Assembly (NCBI GenBank): GCA_002279765.1
Contig: NCCR01000095.1
Span: 1 to 14,994, forward strand
Direction: 5' to 3'
DNA length: 14,994 nucleotides
Source of the DNA: Verrucomicrobia bacterium 12-59-8
Lineage (GTDB): Bacteria > Verrucomicrobiota > Verrucomicrobiae > Verrucomicrobiales > Verrucomicrobiaceae
A program made the position numbers and the translations under genes. The notes below the pieces were generated by a model. The model did no database searches, was not told the DNA's origin, and saw only the letters and a list, made by a program, of their open reading frames with translations. Below, piece after piece: positions 1 to 5,009 of this stretch (within the stretch, counting starts at the first letter, position 1; every line of letters begins with the position of its first letter).

Positions 1-556
1 TCAGCACCAGATGTGGGCCGCGCAGTTCTACAAGAACGACGAGAGCTACCACTGGCTCAGCTCCGGCGGCGCCGGCACCATGGGCTTCGGCTTCCCTGCA
101 GCCATCGGTGCGCAGCTCGCCTGCCCGGACAAGCTGGTGGTCTCCATCTCCGGCGACGGCGGCTTCCAGATGACCCTGTTTGAACTGGCCACCGCCGCCA
201 TCCACAAGCTGCCCATCAAGATCCTCATCCTGAACAACAGCTACCTCGGCATGGTCCGCCAGTGGCAGGAGCTCTTCTTTGAGAACCGCGAGAGCGGCGT
301 TGATCTCATCGGCAACCCCGACTTCGTGAAGCTCGGCGAAGCCTACGGCATCAAAGGCTGGCACATCCGCCGCCCTGCCGATGTGGAGCGCGTCCTACAG
401 CAGGCCCTCGACTACAACGACGGCCCCTGCATCATCGAAGCCGAGTGCATCAAAACGGAGAACGTCTTCCCGATGATCCCCGCCGGTGCAGCCCTCGAAG
501 ACATGATCACCGAAGCGCCGAAACAGAAGATGGAGAAGCCCACCGGTTCCACGTAA
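1..556 (+). CDS. ilvB: Acetolactate synthase large subunit, C-terminal part (5' truncated by window edge)
   Basis: This is the catalytic subunit of acetohydroxyacid synthase, which condenses two pyruvates, or pyruvate and 2-oxobutyrate, in valine/leucine/isoleucine synthesis. It is cytosolic and ThDP-dependent. The reading frame is already open at base 2 and runs to TAA at 554-556, so only about 184 C-terminal residues are present. The ThDP/Mg-binding motif is visible as GDGGFQMT (about nt 152-175) followed by LNNSYLGMVRQWQ (about nt 230-268), the GDG-to-NN signature of the family. The preceding QMWAAQFY and the SSGGAGTMGFGFPAAIGA stretch are also typical of IlvB. The partner gene ilvN lies downstream at 1803. 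They are separated by a repeat-flanked cassette and a DNA methyltransferase gene, which is not the usual ilvB-ilvN adjacency. The identity is very secure; the N-terminal domains cannot be judged. Confidence 0.96.
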   Translation, partial: QHQMWAAQFYKNDESYHWLSSGGAGTMGFGFPAAIGAQLACPDKLVVSISGDGGFQMTLFELATAAIHKLPIKILILNNSYLGMVRQWQELFFENRESGVDLIGNPDFVKLGEAYGIKGWHIRRPADVERVLQQALDYNDGPCIIEAECIKTENVFPMIPAGAALEDMITEAPKQKMEKPTGST

Positions 557-558
557 AC

Positions 559-591
559 AAGTGAAAAGGGGTAAGTGAAAAGTGAAAAGGG
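559..591. repeat. Left arm of 33-bp inverted repeat
   Basis: This arm contains no C on the plus strand. It is built from three copies of AAGTGAAAA (559-567, 573-581 and 580-588, the last two overlapping by 2 nt) with G runs between them. It starts 2 nt after the ilvB stop and ends directly against the ATG of the four-helix-bundle gene, so any ribosome contact for that gene must lie inside the arm (AAAAGGG). Confidence 0.95.
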
Positions 592-957
592 ATGAATCCT
601 CCGATCCAAAGCTATCGAGATTTGATCGTATGGCAGAAAGCGATGGCTCTGGTGAGGCAGGTTTACCTGATCACTTCTGAATTTCCAAAACATGAACTCT
701 TTGGCCTGACTTCCCAGCTTCGCCGTTCGGCGGTTTCGATTCCCTCGAACATCGCCGAAGGCAATGGCCGCAGCACCACCCTTGACTACATTCGCTTCCT
801 TCAAATCGCCCGAGGTTCGCTATTCGAAGCTCAAACCCAGATCGAAATCGCCAGCCAACTTCTCTTCTTAAATCCAGATCAGACTCAGGAACTTTTGTCT
901 CTGGCCAACGAAATCGAACGCATGCTTAACTCTATCATCACCAAACTCTCCCGCTAG
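592..957 (+). CDS. Four helix bundle protein (S23 / 23S rRNA intervening-sequence protein family)
   Basis: This 121-residue protein has the length and conserved core of the S23/IVS four-helix-bundle family: SYRDLIVWQKAMAL near residues 7-20, FPKHELFGLTSQLRRSA (31-47), SIPSNIAEGNGR (49-60) and FLQIARGSLFEAQTQIEIA (69-87). Proteins of this family occur inside 23S rRNA intervening sequences, and the Avd accessory protein of diversity-generating retroelements shares the fold. The biochemical role of free-standing members is not established. Positive patches on a pentameric helical barrel suggest nucleic-acid binding (family knowledge). The gene is the only cargo of a cassette bounded by 33-bp inverted repeats, and its ATG touches the left arm. 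Its base composition is visibly less GC-rich than the flanking genes, consistent with transfer. The start at 592 gives the usual family N-terminus. The identity is secure; the function is unknown. Confidence 0.92.
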   Translation: MNPPIQSYRDLIVWQKAMALVRQVYLITSEFPKHELFGLTSQLRRSAVSIPSNIAEGNGRSTTLDYIRFLQIARGSLFEAQTQIEIASQLLFLNPDQTQELLSLANEIERMLNSIITKLSR

Positions 958-968
958 CCGGGCCTTGG

Positions 969-1001
969 CCCTTTTCACTTTTCACTTACCCCTTTTCACT
1001 T
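969..1001. repeat. Right arm of 33-bp inverted repeat
   Basis: This is the exact reverse complement of 559-591. It begins 11 nt after the four-helix-bundle stop codon and ends 7 nt before the methyltransferase ATG at 1009. In the plus-strand transcript it would pair with the left arm to form an uninterrupted 33-bp stem around a loop of about 377 nt. Confidence 0.95.
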
Positions 1002-1008
1002 CTCCGCA

Positions 1009-1806
1009 ATGCTCATCCACGGCGACGCCCTCACGGAACTCCAAAAGCTCCCTGCGTCCGTCGCCCAGTCCATCATCGCCGATCCGCCTTACTTCAACGT
1101 TCTCGAAGATGAAGCCTGGGACACTCAATGGAAAACAGCCGCCGACTACCTCGCCTGGTGCGATGCGTGGGTGGCAGAATCCATGCGCGTCCTGCGCGAT
1201 GATGGGCTCGCTTTCATCTTCGGCCAGCTAGGCAAACGCGAGCACACCTTTCTGCATCTCATGTCACGACTCAGTCAGCAGCACCAGTTTCACGATCTCA
1301 TCATCTGGGATCGTGCGGTGGGCTATGACGAGCGCCGCGACAGCTTCACACCGCAGTACGAAATGATCCTCGTCCTGCGCAAAGGCGACAACGTGAAGTT
1401 CAACAAAGACGCCGTCCGCCTTCCCTACGACGCCGCCACCATCGAGCTTTACCTCAAGGACAAGCGCTACAAAGACAAGAACGCCCGCCGTGCCCATCTC
1501 GAAAAGGGCAAGTATGCCACCAACATCCTCCGTATCCCCAGTTTGAAGGGATCCTCGAAGGAAAAATGCGGCCATCCTTCGCAGAAACCGATCAATCTCA
1601 TCGATAAGCTCATCCTCTGCTCCACCGACATCGGCGACCTAGTCATCGATCCCTTCCTCGGTTCCGGCACCACTGCCGCCGCCGCCCAGCACCTTCAGCG
1701 CAAGTGGCTCGGCATCGAGAGTGACTCCAACTACATCGAGATCGCACAGAACCGCCTCCAGACCAACGAACTCCCCCCTTTAAATTCAACCATCGAAATC
1801 CCATGA
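1009..1806 (+). CDS. Site-specific DNA methyltransferase, beta class (N6-adenine or N4-cytosine)
   Basis: This 265-residue enzyme transfers a methyl group from S-adenosylmethionine to an exocyclic amino group in DNA. Catalytic motif IV DPPY lies at residues 25-28, ahead of the SAM-binding motif I in DPFLGSGTT (214-222). HPSQKP (189-194) and a C-terminal GIESDSNYIEIAQNRL (235-250) follow the same pattern. The order IV, target-recognition region, I defines the beta class (M.RsrI, M.HinfI and CcrM relatives). DPPY is more usual for N6-adenine, but the target cannot be read from sequence. No restriction endonuclase gene is nearby, so it appears to be an orphan. Its stop overlaps the ilvN start in ATGA (1803-1806), implying translational coupling. 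The start at 1009 has no clear Shine-Dalgarno; MLIHGDAL is a normal beginning for such enzymes. Confidence 0.92.
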   Translation: MLIHGDALTELQKLPASVAQSIIADPPYFNVLEDEAWDTQWKTAADYLAWCDAWVAESMRVLRDDGLAFIFGQLGKREHTFLHLMSRLSQQHQFHDLIIWDRAVGYDERRDSFTPQYEMILVLRKGDNVKFNKDAVRLPYDAATIELYLKDKRYKDKNARRAHLEKGKYATNILRIPSLKGSSKEKCGHPSQKPINLIDKLILCSTDIGDLVIDPFLGSGTTAAAAQHLQRKWLGIESDSNYIEIAQNRLQTNELPPLNSTIEIP

Positions 1807-2348
1807 GCGACCGCATCCCCGCCACCACCGACAAAAAGCCAGCGCCCCAGGCTGACATCATCAACATCCACACGCTCAGCGTCATGGTGAACAACCAGCC
1901 CGGCGTCCTCGGCCGCATCTGCGCCGTGTTCAGCCGCCGTGGGTTCAACATTGAGTCCCTCGTCGTCTCCCAGACGCGTGATCCGCGCTTCAGCCGCATG
2001 ACCATCGGCATCAGCGGTCACCCCGAAGGCCTGAGCCAGATCATCCTGCAGGTGAACAAGCTCATCGACGTCATCCACTGCATCGAGCACACCGACCGCG
2101 ACGCCGTTTCCAAGGAAATGGTGCTCATCAAGGTCGCCGCCACCGCCGCAGAGCGCACCGAGATCCTTCAGATCATCGAGCACTACAATGGCAAGACCGT
2201 CGATCTTCAGGAAGACAGCCTCATCGCCCTCATCAGCGGCAACAGCGACAAGCTCGACGCCGCCGTCCGCCTGCTGACCAAGTTCGAAATCGTCGAAACC
2301 GTCCGCACCGGCAAGGTCGTCATGGCCCGGGGTCTGACTGAAACCTGA
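1803..2348 (+). CDS. ilvN: Acetolactate synthase small (regulatory) subunit
   Basis: This is the regulatory subunit of acetohydroxyacid synthase. It binds IlvB, raises its activity and usually confers valine feedback inhibition. The 181-residue protein has an N-terminal ACT domain from about residue 20 to 95, with the characteristic NQPGVLGRICAVFSRRGFNIESL (31-53, glycine-containing turn of the effector site). This is followed by the small-subunit C-terminal domain with the EMVLIKV and GKVVMARG segments. It is slightly longer than the roughly 160-residue enterobacterial IlvH because of a polar leader of about 18 residues. The ATG lies within the last codons of the methyltransferase gene (ATGA overlap), so translation probably depends on that upstream gene. 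A strong intrinsic terminator follows 23 nt after the stop and closes the transcript. The gene could equally be named ilvH. Confidence 0.95.
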   Translation: MSDRIPATTDKKPAPQADIINIHTLSVMVNNQPGVLGRICAVFSRRGFNIESLVVSQTRDPRFSRMTIGISGHPEGLSQIILQVNKLIDVIHCIEHTDRDAVSKEMVLIKVAATAAERTEILQIIEHYNGKTVDLQEDSLIALISGNSDKLDAAVRLLTKFEIVETVRTGKVVMARGLTET

Positions 2349-2371
2349 CCTGTCTTGCGCAGCAATGACGC

Positions 2372-2404
2372 AGCCCGAATGCCCGAAAGGCGTTCGGGCT
2401 TTTT
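2372..2404 (+). terminator. Rho-independent terminator of the ilv operon
   Basis: AGCCCGAA (2372-2379) pairs with TTCGGGCT (2393-2400). The stem continues through a T-G wobble and GCC/GGC to a CGAAA loop at 2384-2388, about 12 bp in all, and runs into TTTTT (2400-2404). There is no T run on the minus strand, so it serves the plus-strand operon. Confidence 0.9.
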
Positions 2405-2481
2405 CGTGCATGCGGGCGGGAAAGCGCGCCAGCGCCGTGGCGTGCGGTGGCAGAGAGAAAATGTTCTGAAAACAAGGATGC

Positions 2482-3051
2482 CTAGTCAGCCAAGTTATGT
2501 CGCATCTTCATCTTCGCTCCCATCTCCATTTTTCCCTCCATATCAGCAAGTTCACGATAACGGTTTGGACCAAGCAATTGGGTGAGCTGTTGGCCGGCCA
2601 GTTCATTTTCGACGATTTTATTCATCTGTGCCTCAGCATGTCTGTTTTTGTTTTCGTAATCTTTGAAAAAAGCCACGCTCGCATCGGCTTCTGCGAGAAA
2701 GCGTTGCCTGATGATTTCCAATGCACTGGATGCAGCCCGATCGTCGATTTGCCATTTGTCGAACAAGCGCGCATATTCAGGCTTTCTGCTGTTAAAAGCG
2801 CCCTCGTAAACTGATCGGGAAAAATTCTTGTTTGCCTTTGCGGCAGCTCTCTTGCGAGCTTGTTCAAGCCGAAAATCAATATCGGCTGTCGCTTCCTTAA
2901 GTTGAGTCTCCGCAGGCCGTTGTTCGGTTGATCCAATGGTCTGGGAACTCTTTTGTTTTTGCAGAGGCTCTTGCCCACCCCGCTGAAAGTGGTGCCCCAT
3001 GATGACGAAAACAGCAATGCAGAGAGCAGGGATTATAAGTTTGGATTTCAT
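2482..3051 (-). CDS. Hypothetical exported or membrane-anchored protein
   Basis: I do not recognise this 189-residue protein. The N-terminus MKSKLIIPALCIAVFVIMG is a lysine-flanked hydrophobic segment that could be a signal peptide or membrane anchor; there is no lipobox. A polar, Gln/Thr-rich linker follows (about 22-55), then a charged, probably helical region beginning ADIDFRLEQARKRAAAKA. Next comes a segment with LLGPNRYRELADMEGKM near residues 158-174, resembling the (L/F)GPExYxxY-type end of small secreted proteins in this phylum. The tail is rich in Met and Lys. Base composition is clearly more AT-rich than the neighbours. It stands alone, convergent with ilvN and divergent from the glycosyltransferase gene. 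The frame was chosen over overlapping frames because of the credible signal segment and the AT-rich DNA upstream of its ATG. Confidence 0.7.
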   Translation of the reverse strand: MKSKLIIPALCIAVFVIMGHHFQRGGQEPLQKQKSSQTIGSTEQRPAETQLKEATADIDFRLEQARKRAAAKANKNFSRSVYEGAFNSRKPEYARLFDKWQIDDRAASSALEIIRQRFLAEADASVAFFKDYENKNRHAEAQMNKIVENELAGQQLTQLLGPNRYRELADMEGKMEMGAKMKMRHNLAD

Positions 3052-3086
3052 TTCGGTGAGAATTTTCAGCCCCTCATTTCCCTAGG

Positions 3087-3113
3087 TTTATAATTTTAAT
3101 AACATTCGGTCAA
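3087..3113 (-). promoter_or_regulatory. Possible promoter of the minus-strand hypothetical gene
   Basis: Read on the minus strand, TTGACC (3113-3108) is followed after 15 nt by TATAAA (3092-3087), within an AT-rich stretch 36 nt upstream of the ATG. The spacer is shorter than the 17 nt optimum, so this is a weak call from motif matching only. Confidence 0.3.
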
Positions 3114-3256
3114 TGTTTAAAAAGCCTCGTCTTCCGGCCTTCATCCCTTTGCCACTGTTGCCGGGCGCGATTGATAAATCTCGATGATGTCAGGTGCGGA
3201 TACGTAGTCTTTGCTTTATAGACAGAGCCCCCCATCGCCAACCTTAACATCCCTCG

Positions 3257-4549
3257 ATGCGCATCCTGCACCTCACCCCCGGCACCGGCAATTTCCACTG
3301 CGGCTCCTGCCTGCGTGACCACGCGCTGATCAAGGCGCTGCGCGTACGCGGCCATGATGCGCTGATGGCACCGCTCTACCTGCCGCTGGTCACGGACCGC
3401 GAGTTTGGCACGCAGGAGCTTCCGGTGCAGATCGGCGGCATCTCGCTGTTTTTGCAGCAGAAGTTCACCTGGTTTCACAGACTGCCGCGCTTCTTCCACA
3501 AGTGGATCAACAAGCCCGATTTCCTCCGCAGAGCCTCCAAGCGCATGGGCATGACCAGCCCCAAGGTACTGGGAGAAATGACCCTCGGTGCGCTGCTCGG
3601 CACCGAAGGCCGCCAGTGGGGCGAGTGGCAAAATCTGATCACCTGGATTCGCGGCCATGGAAAGTTCGACGTCATCTCCTTCTCGAACAGCCTGCTCACC
3701 GGTCTCGCGCCCGCGCTGGAAAAAGAACTGGGCATCCCCATTGTCTGCTCCTTGCAGGGGGAGGACAGCTTCCTCGACACCCTGCCAGAGCCCTACCGCA
3801 CCCAGTGCTGGGAGGCCATGCAGCGCAATGCCCGCAGCGTTCGTACTTTCATCGCCCCCAGCCAGTACTACGCCGGCCACATGCGCCAGCGCCTGGATGC
3901 TGCCGAGGGGCAGATCAAGGTGATGCCCAATGGCATCGACACCACCGCCTTCACCACCGCTTCTCCCGACCCCAACTGGCCCACCATCGGTTACTTTGCC
4001 CGCATGATCCACGGCAAGGGGCTCACCACCCTGGTGGATGCCTTCATCGACCTGGCCAAACGCGGCACCGTACCGCGCGTCAAGCTGCGCATCGGCGGTG
4101 CCAAAACCCCCATCGACGAAAAATACGTGGCCGGCCTCCAGAGCAAGCTCAAGACCGCCGGACTGGCAAACCGCGTCGAGTGGCACCCGAATGTCAGCTT
4201 CAAAGACAAGGTGCATTTCTTTCACGACCTCACCGTCTTCAGCGTCCCCGCCACCTATGGCGAAGCCTTCGGACTCTATGTCATTGAGGCCGTCTCCAGC
4301 GGCGTCCCCGTGGTGCAGCCCGACCATGGCGCCTTCCCCGAACTCATCGCCGCCACCGAAGGTGGAGTGCTCTGCAAGCCCGACGACGTCAAAGCCCTGG
4401 CAGACACCCTCGAAACCCTGCTCAACGACGACGAACAGCGCGAGAAGCTCTCCAAAAACGGCATCTCCAGAGTCCGCCAGGAATTCAGCGCCACCCGCAT
4501 GGCCGAGCGTTTCGAAGCCGTGCTCCAGGATGCCGTCGCCACAAAATGA
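3257..4549 (+). CDS. Glycosyltransferase family 4 (GT-B fold)
   Basis: This 430-residue cytoplasmic enzyme probably transfers a sugar from a nucleotide-sugar donor to a lipid or glycan acceptor. The N-terminal acceptor half opens with MRILHLTPGTGNFHCGSCLRD; its CGSC pair (15-18) is a conserved feature of a GT4 subgroup I associate with this phylum and Planctomycetes (from memory). The C-terminal donor half has NGID (225-228), GYFARMIHGKG (245-255), whose Arg249 and Lys254 match the usual donor-phosphate contacts, and the EX7E motif with Glu336 and Glu344 in EAFGLYVIEAVSSGVPVV. There are no transmembrane segments. It is the first gene of a plus-strand run with the Minf_1886-family gene (46 nt downstream) and the M16 peptidase gene. 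No Shine-Dalgarno precedes the ATG. The substrate is unknown. Confidence 0.9.
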   Translation: MRILHLTPGTGNFHCGSCLRDHALIKALRVRGHDALMAPLYLPLVTDREFGTQELPVQIGGISLFLQQKFTWFHRLPRFFHKWINKPDFLRRASKRMGMTSPKVLGEMTLGALLGTEGRQWGEWQNLITWIRGHGKFDVISFSNSLLTGLAPALEKELGIPIVCSLQGEDSFLDTLPEPYRTQCWEAMQRNARSVRTFIAPSQYYAGHMRQRLDAAEGQIKVMPNGIDTTAFTTASPDPNWPTIGYFARMIHGKGLTTLVDAFIDLAKRGTVPRVKLRIGGAKTPIDEKYVAGLQSKLKTAGLANRVEWHPNVSFKDKVHFFHDLTVFSVPATYGEAFGLYVIEAVSSGVPVVQPDHGAFPELIAATEGGVLCKPDDVKALADTLETLLNDDEQREKLSKNGISRVRQEFSATRMAERFEAVLQDAVATK

Positions 4550-4595
4550 GCCGTGCATTGACCCTGCCCTTCTCCGCTCCAATGTTCGCACGCCC

Positions 4596-5009
4596 ATGAC
4601 TTCCATCAGCTTTGGCGAGGCCGTCCGGCGCTCGATTCAAAAAGACCCCCGCTACCACCCAGCCGCCTACGAGCTGGTGCGCGATGCGCTGCACATGGCG
4701 GCCAAAAAATTCCGCGATGAGAACGCCGAAGACCAGCACGTCAGCGGTCAGGAACTGCTCGCGGGTTTCCGCGACCACGTGCTCTCAGAGTACGGCCCCA
4801 TGTCCACCATCATTCTCGACCAGTGGGGCCTGGAGCGTGGCGAGGACGTGGGCAACATCGTTTATAACCTCATCGACTGCGGCTACTTCGGTAAAAACGA
4901 TGGCGACAGCCTCGAAGACTTCTCCGGTGGCTACGATTTCCCGCTCGCCTTCAGCACACCCTTCCTCCCTGCCTCGCTGCGTGAAGCGCGCGACAAAAAA
5001 TCTTCATGA
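4596..5009 (+). CDS. Minf_1886 family protein
   Basis: This 137-residue soluble protein matches the uncharacterised family named after Methylacidiphilum infernorum Minf_1886, known mainly from Verrucomicrobia and Planctomycetes. Recognisable features are SFGEAVRRSIQKDPRYHPAAYELVRDAL near the N-terminus, HVSGQELLAGFRDH (48-61) and the core WGLERGEDVGNIVYNLID (77-94), ending in DFSGGYDFP. No catalytic motif is evident and the function is unknown. The frame is open far upstream, through the glycosyltransferase gene in another phase. I chose the ATG at 4596 because it lies after the glycosyltransferase stop and gives the family's usual start. Its stop overlaps the M16 peptidase start (ATGA, 5006-5009), so the two are probably translated together. 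Its family association is one reason for the taxonomic call. Confidence 0.82.
   Translation: MTSISFGEAVRRSIQKDPRYHPAAYELVRDALHMAAKKFRDENAEDQHVSGQELLAGFRDHVLSEYGPMSTIILDQWGLERGEDVGNIVYNLIDCGYFGKNDGDSLEDFSGGYDFPLAFSTPFLPASLREARDKKSS

Larger units (their letters stand above)
559..1001. mobile_element. IVS-like cassette: perfect 33-bp terminal inverted repeats around a four-helix-bundle gene
   Basis: Bases 559-591 and 969-1001 are exact reverse complements over 33 nt, with mismatches immediately outside and inside. They enclose a single four-helix-bundle (S23-like) gene that begins at the first base after the left arm. The unit lies between ilvB, whose stop ends at 556, and the methyltransferase ATG at 1009. 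Removing it leaves only 9 nt between those genes, so it looks inserted into a compact operon. No target-site duplication is visible at the ends (AC before, CT after). Related S23 proteins are encoded within 23S rRNA intervening sequences, which are also bounded by inverted repeats. That parallel is established knowledge; mobility of this copy is inference. No transposase is encoded. Confidence 0.6.

Noticed and set aside
592..957. Diversity-generating retroelement (four-helix-bundle protein as Avd)
   Set aside because: No reverse transcriptase, template repeat or variable repeat is nearby, and the sequence fits the S23/IVS type with terminal inverted repeats.
3110..4606. Long open frame (498 codons) on the minus strand opposite the glycosyltransferase gene
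   Set aside because: Its translation is Gly/Ala/Glu/His-rich with no domain logic. The plus-strand frame has clear GT4 motifs, so this is a GC-rich antisense shadow.
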